Below are positions 1 through 9,595 of a DNA stretch of 64,000 bases, one piece after another (positions within the stretch are counted from its first letter, which is position 1; each line of letters begins with the position of its first letter). The position numbers and the translations under genes were made by a program. The stretch lies in the NCBI GenBank assembly GCA_943371245.1, contig CALRTY020000009.1, positions 1 through 64,000 of the forward strand, read 5' to 3'. Under the pieces are notes generated by a model that was not told the DNA's origin, made no database searches, and worked only from the letters and a program-made list of their open reading frames with translations. The stretch is from UBA5018 sp947463165. GTDB taxonomy: Bacteria > Cyanobacteriota > Cyanobacteriia > PCC-6307 > Cyanobiaceae.

Positions 1-82
1 AAATCCGAGCCACGCTCTGCCGGTTCGGCGGACTCATCCGCCTTCTGACATCAGCCTTGATCGCCTCGCTGTAACGACGCAT
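1..82 (-). mobile_element. Transposase N-terminus of an IS3-like element, cut by window edge
   Basis: Reading leftwards from an ATG at 82, the frame gives MRRYSEAIKADVRRRMSPPN followed by RQSVARI and then runs off the window. This matches my memory of the start of IS3-type OrfA transposases common in cyanobacteria, where the same segment leads into a helix-turn-helix. The element's outer end probably lies near 147, where the coding frame of the neighbouring AAA+ gene is abruptly lost. The terminal inverted repeat cannot be confirmed because the other end of the element is outside the window. The family call (IS3 rather than another HTH-type transposase) is an inference from 27 residues. Confidence 0.6.
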
Positions 83-126
83 TGCTCTGCTCCATCAAGC
101 CCCCGGGTTTGCGATTGAGAGGGGTG

Positions 127-1443
127 TCATCTTTCCTGAACGAGGGGGTCGAGGATCCGCGGATGGGCTTTCTCGATTTCGTCGAATAGAACAACCGAAA
201 AGGGCTTTTCGCGGATGGCGTTAGTAAGCTCTCCGCCGGTGTCGTACCCCACATAGCCCGGTGGTGCTCCGATCAGTCGCTGATCAGAGTGCTCCGCTGA
301 GAACTCGCTCATATCAAAGCGGATGTAGGCGCTTTCATCGCCAAACAGCAATTCCGTGATGGTCTTGGCCAGCTCCGTTTTACCGGTGCCGGTTGGACCG
401 GCAAGGAAGGCAACACCGCGGGGCCGCCCAAGCCGGCCCTGTTCTCCGGCTAAACCGATTACCGCCCGCTTGACGATATCGAGCATCTTGGTGACGGCAT
501 GGGTTTGTCCCTTGATCCGACGGGCCACCATGGCGTTGGCATCACGGATGCGCTGCCGGTCGAGGTTTGCCCAGGGATTTTCGGTGACGCCCAGCTTGTA
601 GCGGCGTATCCCGTCGCCTACGGCGGTGAGCGGAACCGATTCCCGCCGGCACAAATCGGTGATGGCGACAATGTCGAGCAGCATCAGACCATCGCACTGC
701 TCGACCAGCGTGGTTTCAGCTTCTGCGATGGCAGTGGCATCGGCACCTGCAGCCCCGGGCAGACCTGCCACCAGTGTTCCTGCCAACTGCCGGCGACTGG
801 TGCGGTTGGGCGGAGGCACCGCGATGGACCGCATTCGGGGGTTATTGACGACAAGCCAGGGGGGAAGGTCCCCTTCCTTATCCGCGATCCAGACCAATGG
901 GTTGAACAGGGGCGCTTGGCCTGGCCCCATGGGCTGCGGCCTCACCTCGTGAGCCATCACGAGGGCAGTGGTGAACCAATGGTGCTCATCTGCCGTAGGC
1001 AAGTCGACCCTGACCAAATAACGGGAAGAGAAATCAGCCAGCAGGGCGATCCGCTCTCCGCTGTGGTTCACGATCACTGGCAGTAGCTCAAAGAGCCGGG
1101 CAGGGGTGGCCACCGCGCGGCCGGTGTTCGACCAACTGAGGCCGAGGAAACCCAATGTCTGGATCTCAGCAGCCAGGTCCACACCTTGGGAAAGTGGTAT
1201 TGAAAAGCCGTTAACGGGATCAAAGGCAAGCACATGGCTCACACCGGCCGTTCTAAGCAGCTCGGAGAGGTAGCCGAGCAGGTTTAAGGGGCGGGAGCGA
1301 CTCTCACCACTCCCCTTCCAGGGGTAACGATCCCGGATGTTGCCGCTGAGGAGGAACTGACTCTTGAGTGGTAGGAACCGCAAGAGGTCGAGGCTCCAGC
1401 GAGGCAGCTCCAGCGTCTCCATGGTGGATGGGTCATCGCTCAT
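127..1443 (-). pseudogene. ClpB-like AAA+ ATPase, truncated by an IS insertion
   Basis: The readable 438 residues contain a ClpA/ClpB-type AAA+ core: Walker A GPTGTGKT (about 349-356), a pore-loop segment GAPPGYVGYDTGG and Walker B VVLFDEIEKAHP (about 417-428). Residues 1-300 look like a degenerate first AAA domain without a usable P-loop. The family sequence normally continues after KAHPRIL into the rest of the AAA domain (sensor 1, arginine finger, small domain). Here it ends after seven unrelated codons, at the same place where an IS transposase begins on the same strand. The visible product would lack the C-terminal half of its ATPase domain and should be inactive. The start ATG abuts the stop of a small remnant ORF (TGA then ATG). 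This is not the housekeeping ClpB; an accessory or defence-type role is a guess. Confidence 0.75.
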
Positions 1444-1587
1444 TCAGGTCACCACCGCAGGCGTAGGGCATGATCCTCTGACTGAAACCCTCACGGCACG
1501 GATCAGCCGCACTGCCTTCCCATCAAGGCCTTTGAGCAGTCCCTTGACCAAGGCGTCGGCTTTGAGGTCTTCCAGGCGGGTGGTCAT
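1444..1587 (-). pseudogene. Remnant of a SNF2/DEAD-type helicase start (47 codons)
   Basis: An ATG at 1587 opens a 47-residue frame beginning MTTRLEDLKADALVKGLLKG and ending at TGA 1444-1446, directly before the AAA+ start codon. The first 20 residues resemble, from memory, the start of large SNF2/DEAD-like helicases found in phage-defence and mobile loci (R-LEDL-x-A-VKGLLPG...). The resemblance is lost after about 25 residues, as expected for a decayed gene. It could also be a chance short ORF translationally coupled to the AAA+ gene. Confidence 0.35.
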
Positions 1588-1844
1588 CGGTTCCGCAGGT
1601 ACTGCCAGCCACTGTCAGACCCCTTCGCTAGCAAAAGCACTTCGTTCATGCGAAGAACCAGGCGATCACCGGACCCATGCAAGAGAAACGACCAATGGCA
1701 AACAGTTTGACCGGCCTTCGCCCGAATTGGGGCTATCACCAGAGAAGAATTACCTCCACGGCAACCGGAAGCAGCAGGATCTACTTACTCCTTGGCCACT
1801 TGGCGCCAACAGTTCGGGCGGGAGGCTGAGCTTCTCCTTGTGGA

Positions 1845-1919
1845 TCACACCTCCGCCTCCCGCTCCCAGAGCAACTCCAGCACCCGGCCATTCACGCCGT
1901 CATCCAGGCAGGCCAAGGG
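1845..1919 (-). pseudogene. Second helicase-like fragment in the spacer
   Basis: On the minus strand an open stretch without a start codon reads PLACLDDGVNGRVLELLWER-EAEV then stop. The segment NGRVLELLWE recalls the N-terminal part of the same helicase type as the 1444-1587 fragment. The rest of 1588-1933 shows no sustained reading frame. Together the spacer is best read as decayed coding sequence rather than a regulatory region for nblS, which ends at 1934. Confidence 0.25.
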
Positions 1920-1933
1920 CAAAACCGAAACAA

Positions 1934-3961
1934 TCAAGATTTTATTAACTGCAAATCTAATTCATAGTTTCGACGTTCGGCTTGCAATTGTAACTCGTCG
2001 GTGTCGGAGTGTTCTAGGCGCAAATCAAACCAAAAGGTGGTGCCTATGCCAACTTCGCTGGCCATGCTTACCTGGCTGCCATGCTTATTCAAAATACCCT
2101 TTACAATTGAAAGCCCTAGGCCTGTGCCAGCTTCCGTATGAACAGTGTTCTCGACCCGGTAGAAACGCTCGAAAATGCGGTCTTGCTCTAGGGCGGAAAT
2201 GCCGCAGCCACTATCGGCAATTTCGATACGCAGCCTAGGCAGTGGTGAACTTAAATCACAGGCTGGGTTGCCGTTGGCGGCAACGGTAGGTTCTATCGGG
2301 CAATGATCAGGCCAGGGATAGGCTCTAAACACCAGACGGCCACCGGAGGGTGTGAATTTAAGAGCATTGCCCACCAGGTTATCGAACACCTGCAACAGCA
2401 AATCCCAGTTTGCAAGCACCCTGGGTAGCTGGGGGTCGGCTTCCATGATCAGCAGCACTCCCTTTTCTTCCGCATTTAGCCTGTAGGTGCGCAGGGTCTG
2501 TTCCATGGCTGGAACAATGGACATAGGCTCAAAGTTCCATTTGCCGTCGGATTCGAGCCGCGATAAATCCAGCACATCATTGACTAATCGAGTTAGTCGA
2601 TCAGTTTCGGCGTTGGCGATGCCAAGGAATTCTTTTTTATCTGCTTCGCTGAGTTGATCGCCTAGGTCATGGAGGGTTTCCACATAGCTTTTGATATTGG
2701 ATAATGGCGTGCGCAACTCGTGGGAGACATTGCTAATGAAGCGGGCTTGAGCTGCATTTAGCTCCACTTCCCGAGTGAGGTCTTGTATCGTCATTGCGAT
2801 ACCCTTTAGCGATTCGCCATTGGCATCGCTAACCGATTGCAAAACGATGCGCAGGGTGCGGGCTGGTTCGCCAAAGCTGTAGCGAACGTCGGCTGATTCC
2901 CGCTCCAGGCTCTGCAAGCTCTCTAGGGGAGCTTGCAATTCCATCGACAGCAACTCCGGCAATTCGGCGATCAACAAGTTGCCATCTAGGCTGCGACCCT
3001 CCCAGCGAAACAGCCTTCGGGCGGTGGGATTCACCAGCACAATTCTGCCCTCTGCATCCAGCAATACCGCCCCATCGGCCATTGTGGCAATCAGAGACTG
3101 TTGTTTTACCTGGGCAGCTGTAAGCTCTTCAATGTTTGCCGCCTTATATGCCTCAAGCTGGGAGGCCATCGTGTTGAAGCCCTGCAGTAATTCCCCGAGC
3201 TCTCCGCCCACCGGCAGGCTGATACGTGTCTCAAAGTAGCCGCCGGCCACCTGTCTTACTCCCGTCAGTAGTTCCTTGACCGGGCGGGTAATTGTGAGCG
3301 CATTAAAGACCGCTCCAAGAATCACCAAGGCCCATATGGAGATGAACACCGCCACGGTGACTTCACGGGTTATGGCGGCACTGGCAAGCAGGGTTTCATT
3401 GGGGTTGATTCCCAATGCCAATACGCCTAAATAATTGCCATCGCTCACCATCGGCACAAACACATCTGTAACCTGGCCGTTCGGGGTTAGGTGTTGCCTA
3501 ACCAATGGATTTTCCGGGTGTTGGCGCAGATCAGCAGGTAATTCCAGGCGGCGACTCAGCAGCAGTTCACTGCTGCCAGAGTTGGCTCCGATCGGTATAC
3601 CAAGGTAAATAACTCCATTGGGATCGGCAAAAAAGATATAGCGCAGGCTAGAGCTGTAATGCCAAAACTTATCTGCCACAGCGGCCAGTTCTCGATCCTT
3701 GCCCTCGGCCACCAGCGGCGTGACATTGGCGGAGAGCAGTATTCCCAGGTCGCGACCATAGCGGGTATCGCTGTTCCGGGCATCGCGCTGGATGCCATTG
3801 AGGGCAAGGAAAGTGATACCCGTCATCAGCAGGCTCACCACCAGGGTGGCAACGGCAAGCAATTTGGTCTGCAGGCTGAATTCAGCCCACCAACTGGCCA
3901 GCAGCTGGCGCCAATTAGAGCTGGGCTCCTCTGCCTGGGGGAGGTTCTGGGGGATGTTCAT
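1934..3961 (-). CDS. nblS: Sensor histidine kinase NblS (Hik33/DspA)
   Basis: 675-residue membrane histidine kinase. Visible order: cytoplasmic N-terminus, TM1 (about 34-54), extracytoplasmic sensing domain (55-200), TM2 (about 201-222), HAMP (223-275), PAS (284-395), HisKA with FISNVSHELRTPLSN (phospho-acceptor His414), then HATPase_c with N box NLVGNALKFTP, DSGCGI and GTGLGLSIVKG. In cyanobacteria this conserved kinase signals to the response regulators RpaB and, through NblR-type partners, controls high-light, cold, osmotic and nutrient-stress genes and phycobilisome turnover. The start ATG overlaps the purD stop by four bases (ATGA), so it is co-transcribed behind purD, an arrangement I recall from picocyanobacteria. 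All catalytic boxes are intact. Confidence 0.95.
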   Translation of the reverse strand: MNIPQNLPQAEEPSSNWRQLLASWWAEFSLQTKLLAVATLVVSLLMTGITFLALNGIQRDARNSDTRYGRDLGILLSANVTPLVAEGKDRELAAVADKFWHYSSSLRYIFFADPNGVIYLGIPIGANSGSSELLLSRRLELPADLRQHPENPLVRQHLTPNGQVTDVFVPMVSDGNYLGVLALGINPNETLLASAAITREVTVAVFISIWALVILGAVFNALTITRPVKELLTGVRQVAGGYFETRISLPVGGELGELLQGFNTMASQLEAYKAANIEELTAAQVKQQSLIATMADGAVLLDAEGRIVLVNPTARRLFRWEGRSLDGNLLIAELPELLSMELQAPLESLQSLERESADVRYSFGEPARTLRIVLQSVSDANGESLKGIAMTIQDLTREVELNAAQARFISNVSHELRTPLSNIKSYVETLHDLGDQLSEADKKEFLGIANAETDRLTRLVNDVLDLSRLESDGKWNFEPMSIVPAMEQTLRTYRLNAEEKGVLLIMEADPQLPRVLANWDLLLQVFDNLVGNALKFTPSGGRLVFRAYPWPDHCPIEPTVAANGNPACDLSSPLPRLRIEIADSGCGISALEQDRIFERFYRVENTVHTEAGTGLGLSIVKGILNKHGSQVSMASEVGIGTTFWFDLRLEHSDTDELQLQAERRNYELDLQLIKS

Positions 3962-5268
3962 CGACTGCGCACCTGGTGACCGATGTCGCGGCGGAAATTC
4001 ATCCCCTCAAACTGCACCTGCTCTAGGCCCCCATAAACTCTTTCAAAGGCTGTATCAAAATCCTCCGCCTGGGCCACCACCGCCAGCACGCGGCCACCAC
4101 TGCTGACGCAGCCGCCATCGGCTTGACGCTGGCTACCGGCGTGGAACAACTGCAGGTTATTGGAGCTAACCAGGCTGCTCTGGATAGGATCGCCACTGCG
4201 AATTTTGCCGGGGTAGCCGGCGGCGGCGGCGATCACGCAGGCGCTGCAGCCTGGGTCAATGGTGAGTTTTGGCGCCTGATCTAATTGGCCAACGGCACAG
4301 GCCAGCAGCACCGCGGCCAGTTCTGGCCCCAAAAGTGGCATCAAGGTTTCACATTCCGGATCGCCGAAGCGACAGTTGAATTCGATCACACTCGGCCCAT
4401 TTTCGGTGAGCATCAGGCCGGCATAGATCACGCCTCGATAGTTGATGCCCCGTCGCCGTAACGCCTCCAGGGTGGGCTCCAGCACCAGCTGACGCACCAG
4501 CTCCAGCCCTGCCCCATCCAGCAGCGGCGCTGGCGCATAGGCTCCCATGCCGCCGGTGTTGGGACCGGTGTCCCCCTCGCCAATGCGCTTGTGATCCTGG
4601 GCCGGCGGCAGCAGCAGCAGCCGCTCCCCGTCGGTGAGGGCGAAGACAGACACCTCGGGGCCGCAAGTGCGCTCCTCCAGCACCAAGGCGGCGCCCTCGG
4701 CTATGGCGAACCGCCCCGCAAATATTTCGCCGATGGCATCGCGGGCTTCCTGCATGGTTTCTGAGACGGTGACGCCCTTGCCCGCGGCCAGACCATCGGC
4801 CTTGACCACCAGGGGACGCCCCTGGGCCTCCAGGACCGCCAGCGCTTGCTCCAGGCTGGTGGCGGGCCAATAGCCGGCGGTGGGCACGCCCGCCTCCTGC
4901 ATCAATGTTTTGGCCCAATGTTTGCTGGCCTCCAGCTGGGCGCCATCGGCTCCAGGTCCAAACACCGGCAGGCCAGCGGCCCGCAGCCGATCGGCCAGGC
5001 CGGCCGCCAGGGGCGCCTCAGGCCCCACCACCACCAATTCCACCGCCAATTCCCGGCAGGCCGCCAGCAGCCCCTCCTGGTCGGATTCGGCGATGGCCAG
5101 CTGCTGACAGCCTTCTAATTCCAGCGTGCCGCCATTGCCCGGCGCCACCCACACCTGCTCCACGCCATGGCTGCGGGCCAGGGCCCAGGCCAGGGCGTTT
5201 TCGCGTCCGCCGCCGCCCACCACCAGAATTCGCGCCGGCGTTGACGAGGCAATCGAGACGGTGGTCAT
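3958..5268 (-). CDS. purD: Phosphoribosylamine--glycine ligase (GARS)
   Basis: 436-residue ATP-grasp enzyme that joins phosphoribosylamine and glycine, the second step of de novo purine synthesis, in the cytoplasm. The N-terminal GGGGRENALAWALARS is the family signature, followed by the ATP-grasp core (KADGLAAGKGVTV, EFNCRFGDPE) and the C-terminal rudiment-hybrid domain. Length is normal. It is divergent from the plus-strand cluster that carries purC, and its stop overlaps the nblS start, so purine synthesis and stress sensing share a transcript here. Confidence 0.96.
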   Translation of the reverse strand: MTTVSIASSTPARILVVGGGGRENALAWALARSHGVEQVWVAPGNGGTLELEGCQQLAIAESDQEGLLAACRELAVELVVVGPEAPLAAGLADRLRAAGLPVFGPGADGAQLEASKHWAKTLMQEAGVPTAGYWPATSLEQALAVLEAQGRPLVVKADGLAAGKGVTVSETMQEARDAIGEIFAGRFAIAEGAALVLEERTCGPEVSVFALTDGERLLLLPPAQDHKRIGEGDTGPNTGGMGAYAPAPLLDGAGLELVRQLVLEPTLEALRRRGINYRGVIYAGLMLTENGPSVIEFNCRFGDPECETLMPLLGPELAAVLLACAVGQLDQAPKLTIDPGCSACVIAAAAGYPGKIRSGDPIQSSLVSSNNLQLFHAGSQRQADGGCVSSGGRVLAVVAQAEDFDTAFERVYGGLEQVQFEGMNFRRDIGHQVRSR

Positions 5269-5348
5269 GGCCTGGTGGGAGCGAGGTGCCTGGGGCGGGT
5301 CTTCTAGGTTTAACCGCGCGTAGCGGGCCGCCGTGCCCTCTTCTATAC

Positions 5349-6362
5349 ATGGCGGCAGCTCCAGGTAGATCTGCGCTGGCAGCTTTTTGGTTACAGGCCG
5401 TCAGCCGCCGGCGCTGGCTGTCACTGGTTTTGGTGGCGGCCCTGGCGGCGAGCCCCGCCCAGGCCCGCAGGGGTAAGCCCAAGCCGAGCGAGGCAGAGCG
5501 GGCCTTTGCCGCCCTGCTGCGCGATGGCGGCCTCGACCAGTTGGCGGCCTCCTGTGCCCAGCTGATCGACCAGGGTCACCTGGCCCAATTGCAGCAGGTG
5601 CAAAGGCGCCTGCTCACGATCAAGCCCGCCCCCCAGCCCTTGGCGGTGGTGCTGGCCAATGCCGATGCGCTGATCACTTGCCAGGCCCCCCAGGCCGCCC
5701 TGCGGGTGCTGGAGCGCTATGGACCGGCCCAGGGGGTAGAGCGCTATCAGTGGCTGCTCCTGGAGTGGCGGGCCGCCCATGCCGGGCTGGATCACTGGCG
5801 GGCGGCGGCGGCCCTGCGCCAGCTGGCCCAAGGAGAGCTGGCAAACCTGGAAACCCTGCTGTTGCCTGTCCAGCGCCATGCTGACGGCACTGTTACCAGT
5901 CGCCCGGCCCTAGACCTGCTGGCGGCTGAGCTGGAGTCCCTGGAGCAAACCCAGGCCGCAGCAGAGGTGTTGCTGGCCGGTCGCCAACCTGGATTGGCCA
6001 CCGCCGGCCGCATCAATCGCGCCGTGCAACTGATGCGGCAATTGCCGAGCGCCGAACGGGAGCGATTGTTGGAGGTGGCCCTTGACCAGGCCGCAGCAGC
6101 CGGCGCCTGGTCTTTGGTGGCTGAGATTCTCGATCACCAACTGGCCCTGGCCCCCAGCGAAGCCAGCGCCAGGGCGCGGGCCCTGGCCGCCCAGCGCCGG
6201 GCGCGGCTGAGCCCCCGTATCGACGACGCCTACGGTGAGTTGGGTTTGCGTCGCCAGGACCCAGCCGCTCTGCGGCGCGTCCAGGAGCTGGAGCTGCAGC
6301 TGCGCTCTCCCCGGGCTCCAGGTGGCCATGCCGCCTCCCCCTTGCTCGCCCCTCAGCCATGA
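5349..6362 (+). CDS. Exported unknown protein, helical repeat-like
   Basis: The 337-residue product starts at ATG 5349; the frame is open further upstream but that part is the shadow of purD. The N-terminus has a basic stretch (SRRRW) and hydrophobic core LSLVLVAALAASPAQA, a likely signal peptide cut after AQA. The rest is Ala/Leu/Gln-rich and almost purely alpha-helical, with recurring A-x-x-A-L-x-x-LG spacing that suggests TPR-like repeats. No catalytic motif is visible. Its stop overlaps the purC start (ATGA), placing it first in the purC-bamA-lpx cluster; I recall an uncharacterised protein at this site in related picocyanobacteria. A periplasmic scaffold role is only a guess. Confidence 0.7.
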   Translation: MAAAPGRSALAAFWLQAVSRRRWLSLVLVAALAASPAQARRGKPKPSEAERAFAALLRDGGLDQLAASCAQLIDQGHLAQLQQVQRRLLTIKPAPQPLAVVLANADALITCQAPQAALRVLERYGPAQGVERYQWLLLEWRAAHAGLDHWRAAAALRQLAQGELANLETLLLPVQRHADGTVTSRPALDLLAAELESLEQTQAAAEVLLAGRQPGLATAGRINRAVQLMRQLPSAERERLLEVALDQAAAAGAWSLVAEILDHQLALAPSEASARARALAAQRRARLSPRIDDAYGELGLRRQDPAALRRVQELELQLRSPRAPGGHAASPLLAPQP

Positions 6363-7183
6363 GCGCCTACTCCCTCGGCCCCCTGCTGCATGAAGGGAAG
6401 GCCAAGCGCGTCTACGCCACCGACCAGCCCGATCTGCTGGCGGTGGAGTTCAAGGATGACGCCACCGCCTTCAATGCCCAGAAGCGAGCCCAGCTCAGCG
6501 GCAAGGGGGTTCTTAACTGCCAAATCTCAGCCCTGCTGTTCGAATATCTGGAACTGCAGGGCATCCCCACCCACTTCTTGGGGCTGCCACCAGCCACCGC
6601 CACCGCCACTGCCACATCTGCGGTTGGCGAAGCGGGCGGTGAGGCCAGTGGCGAGGCTGGCGGCAACTGGATGCTGGTGCGACCGGTGCGGGTGGTGCCG
6701 CTGGAGGTGGTGATCCGCAACATCGCCGCCGGCTCCCTGTGTAAACAGCTGCCCATCGCCTCTGGCACTCGCCTGGAGCAGCCGCTGCTCGATCTCTATT
6801 ACAAAGACGACGGCCTCGGCGATCCGCTGCTCAGCGAAGCCCGCCTGCGGCTGCTGGGCCTGGTGGACGACGCCCAGCGAATCGCCATCGAACAGCTGGC
6901 CTGGCGGGTAAACACCGCCCTGGGGCAGCTGTTCGCCGGTCTGGATCTGGAGTTGGTGGACTTCAAAATCGAGCTGGGCTACAGCGCAGACGGTCAGCTA
7001 CTGCTGGCCGATGAGATCAGTCCCGACAATTGCCGCCTCTGGGATCGCGGCATCGCCGACAGCCAGGCGCGAATTCTCGACAAGGATCGCTTTCGCCAGG
7101 ATCTGGGCGGAGTTGTCGAGGCCTACGGGGAGGTTCTCAAACGGGTCCAGGGGGTCTGTCCTGAACCACGGGTCTACCGGTAA
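6359..7183 (+). CDS. purC: Phosphoribosylaminoimidazole-succinocarboxamide synthase
   Basis: SAICAR synthetase couples CAIR with aspartate using ATP in purine synthesis. Family signatures are present: LLHEGKAKRVYATD near the start, VRPVRVVPLEVVIRNIAAGS, and LVDFKIELGY...LLADEISPDNCRLWD. At 274 residues it is about 30 longer than usual, because residues 78-103 are a low-complexity Ala/Thr then Gly/Glu/Ala insert (PPATATATATSAVGEAGGEA...). The insert falls in a surface loop of the N-terminal domain and probably does not stop activity. The start overlaps the upstream stop by four bases and bamA follows 12 bases after its stop. Confidence 0.95.
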   Translation: MSAYSLGPLLHEGKAKRVYATDQPDLLAVEFKDDATAFNAQKRAQLSGKGVLNCQISALLFEYLELQGIPTHFLGLPPATATATATSAVGEAGGEASGEAGGNWMLVRPVRVVPLEVVIRNIAAGSLCKQLPIASGTRLEQPLLDLYYKDDGLGDPLLSEARLRLLGLVDDAQRIAIEQLAWRVNTALGQLFAGLDLELVDFKIELGYSADGQLLLADEISPDNCRLWDRGIADSQARILDKDRFRQDLGGVVEAYGEVLKRVQGVCPEPRVYR

Positions 7184-7195
7184 GGTCAGCCTCAC

Positions 7196-9595
7196 ATGCG
7201 GCCGGGCCGCACCGTGATTTTGCAGATGGCCGGCTTGCGTTCAACAGGTTCTGTTCCAGCCCAGGTGCTGATCAGCTTGTGCGCCGCAGCCCTAACCGGG
7301 GTAAGCCCAGCCCTGGCCCAGCCGGCAGTGCCAAAAGCCGCTGACGCTGGCACCCCCGCCGCCAGCCCGAGCCAGGCCGGCCCAGTCGCCCAGCCGAAGC
7401 CTGCTGGGACCACTCCCGCCACTTCAGCTCCAGATAAAGCAGCTCCCGCCAACAAAAATGAGGCGGCACCGGCCGCTACTCCTGCTGGTACTCCACCGGC
7501 TGCTGCCGCACCGGTGCCTGGCACACCGGCCACTACCGCACCGGCTGTTACTGCCGAGCCGAGGGTGTTGATCTCGGAGGTGGTGATCGAAGGTTTGGAG
7601 AACCACCCGGAGCGGGAGCGGCTGGAGCTGGCCGCCTATGGGGCGATGGCAGCCACTCCTGGCACCAGGGTCAGCCGCAGTGAATTGCAGACCGACCTGT
7701 CGGCGATCTATGCCAGTGGCTGGTTTTCGGATGTGCGCATTCAGCCGGTAGATGGTCCGCTCGGGGTGCGCCTGGTGGTCAATGTGGTCGCCAACCCCGT
7801 GCTGAAAAAAGTAAGCCTCGATCCGGCCCAAGCCAAGATCCCAGCCCAGGTGGTGGCCGATACCTTTGCCGCTGATTACGGCAGAACCCTGAATCTCAAT
7901 ACCCTGCAGAGTCGTATGCAGGACTTGCAGCGCTGGTACGCAGACCAGGGCTACTCCTTAGCCAGGGTCAGCGGCCCCCAGCGGGTGAATCCCGATGGCA
8001 CGGTGGAACTGTTGGTGCGCGAGGGAACCGTGGCTGGGGTGGAGGTGAAATTCCTTAACAAGGAGGGGGAATCCACCAATGCCAAAGGAGAACCGATCAA
8101 GGGCAAGACCAAGGCTTGGGTGATTAGCCGTGAGGTGTCAATCAAGAACGGCCAGGTGTTCAATCGCCGCGAGCTGGAAGAGGATATCAAGCGTATCTAC
8201 GGCACCGGGCTGTTCAGCGATGTCAAAGTGACCCTAAAGCCCGTGGCGGCAGAGCCCGGCACTGTAATTATTCAACTGGGCATCGTAGAGCAGTCCACCG
8301 GTAGCCTTTCCGGCGGCTTGGGCTATAGCCAAAGCCAGGGTGTTTTCGGCCAGGTGCAACTGCAGGAAAGCAATATTGCTGGTCGTGCCTGGGATGGATC
8401 GCTCAATTTTACCTACGGGCAATTCGGTGGTTTGGCCGATATCTCTTTCACCGACCCCTGGATCAAAGGAGACAAGTACCGCACGGCGTTCCGGGCAAGG
8501 CTCTTTCTAAGCAGAGACGTTCCTCAAATCTATCAAAGTCAAGATAATGGTCAGTTTGCTACCGTATCGGACGTTTCTACCGGCTTCTATTCTGCCCCAA
8601 CTACCGCCTCTGCTTACAATATTTTTTCCTCAACCAATCCTTTGGGTAAAACCTTCGGGTCAATCAATGAAGCCGTGGCGGCGGGTTCAGTGGCTGGCCT
8701 GGGGGTAAACAACAACTGGTTTGCCCTGGATGGCAACACCATCGCTATCCAACGCTTTGGTGGCAGTCTGCAACTGGTGCGCCCCCTCAATGGCGGTAAT
8801 CCATTCAAGCGCGCTCCCTGGAGCTTGGTGCTGGGGGTAAATGCCCAGGAGGTGACTCCGGTGAACTTTGCGGGCGACAAGATGCCCTATGCCGTTGGCC
8901 CCAATGATTTCAATGGCGGAACCACTACGGTCAACAATGTAATCTGTATTGCTTATAATTGTGCCACCCGCAACCAGCTGGTTGGCGTGAGGATGGCTGC
9001 CACCATGAATACCCTTAACGATACCCGCAATCCCACTGCGGGCAACTTCCTCAGCCTCGGCACAGAACAGTTCATCTCCGTAGGCCAGGATTCCCCCACC
9101 TTCAATCGTCTCCGGGGCAGTTTTACCCAGTATATTCCCGTTAATTGGCTAAAGATCTATAAGGGATGTCGGCCCAAAAAGGGTGAAGAAGCTGACTGCA
9201 AGCAGGCCCTGGCCTTCCAGGTAACCGCGGGCTCCAACATCGGCAATATGCCCAGCTATGAGGCCTTCTGCTTAGGCGGCGCCAACTCGGTGCGCGGTTA
9301 TTACGATTGTGATCTAGGTGTGGGCAAAAGTTTTGGGGAGGCCACCCTGGAATATAGATTCCCAATCTTTAGAATCGTGAGCGGTGAATTATTCTTAGAT
9401 GGTGGCACCGCCTTTGGCACCCAGGCCAAGGTGAGCGGCAATCCCGGTGGCTTATTGAAAAAACCAGGAGATGGTTTTTCGGTGGGTACAGGCCTGATAT
9501 TGACCACCCCGGTGGGCCCCCTGCGGCTGGAGGTGGCCAGCAAGGATTTCAGCGGCGATTGGCGCTTCAACCTCGGTGTGGGCTGGAAATTCTGA
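7196..9595 (+). CDS. bamA: Outer membrane assembly factor BamA/Omp85
   Basis: 799 residues. A signal peptide (to ...VSPALAQ, about residue 42) is followed by a long Ala/Pro-rich linker (43-122) and three POTRA domains (about 123-200, 201-278, 279-366), the cyanobacterial number. The C-terminal beta-barrel contains the family's L6 motif in GGANSVRGYYDCDLG and ends in a terminal Phe (GVGWKF). It inserts beta-barrel proteins into the outer membrane. The barrel contains extra loops (about residues 445-500) compared with the minimal family. Its stop and the lpxC start share a base (TGATG), so outer-membrane protein assembly and lipid A synthesis are translationally coupled. Confidence 0.95.
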   Translation: MRPGRTVILQMAGLRSTGSVPAQVLISLCAAALTGVSPALAQPAVPKAADAGTPAASPSQAGPVAQPKPAGTTPATSAPDKAAPANKNEAAPAATPAGTPPAAAAPVPGTPATTAPAVTAEPRVLISEVVIEGLENHPERERLELAAYGAMAATPGTRVSRSELQTDLSAIYASGWFSDVRIQPVDGPLGVRLVVNVVANPVLKKVSLDPAQAKIPAQVVADTFAADYGRTLNLNTLQSRMQDLQRWYADQGYSLARVSGPQRVNPDGTVELLVREGTVAGVEVKFLNKEGESTNAKGEPIKGKTKAWVISREVSIKNGQVFNRRELEEDIKRIYGTGLFSDVKVTLKPVAAEPGTVIIQLGIVEQSTGSLSGGLGYSQSQGVFGQVQLQESNIAGRAWDGSLNFTYGQFGGLADISFTDPWIKGDKYRTAFRARLFLSRDVPQIYQSQDNGQFATVSDVSTGFYSAPTTASAYNIFSSTNPLGKTFGSINEAVAAGSVAGLGVNNNWFALDGNTIAIQRFGGSLQLVRPLNGGNPFKRAPWSLVLGVNAQEVTPVNFAGDKMPYAVGPNDFNGGTTTVNNVICIAYNCATRNQLVGVRMAATMNTLNDTRNPTAGNFLSLGTEQFISVGQDSPTFNRLRGSFTQYIPVNWLKIYKGCRPKKGEEADCKQALAFQVTAGSNIGNMPSYEAFCLGGANSVRGYYDCDLGVGKSFGEATLEYRFPIFRIVSGELFLDGGTAFGTQAKVSGNPGGLLKKPGDGFSVGTGLILTTPVGPLRLEVASKDFSGDWRFNLGVGWKF

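Noticed and set aside
1364..1948. 194-codon plus-strand ORF over the helicase-like debris
   Set aside because: Unnatural Ser/Arg/Pro-rich composition and no motifs; the minus strand carries the recognisable fragments.
4905..5348. N-terminal extension of the 5349 gene
   Set aside because: Pro/Arg-rich and antisense to purD; the signal peptide after 5349 marks the real start.
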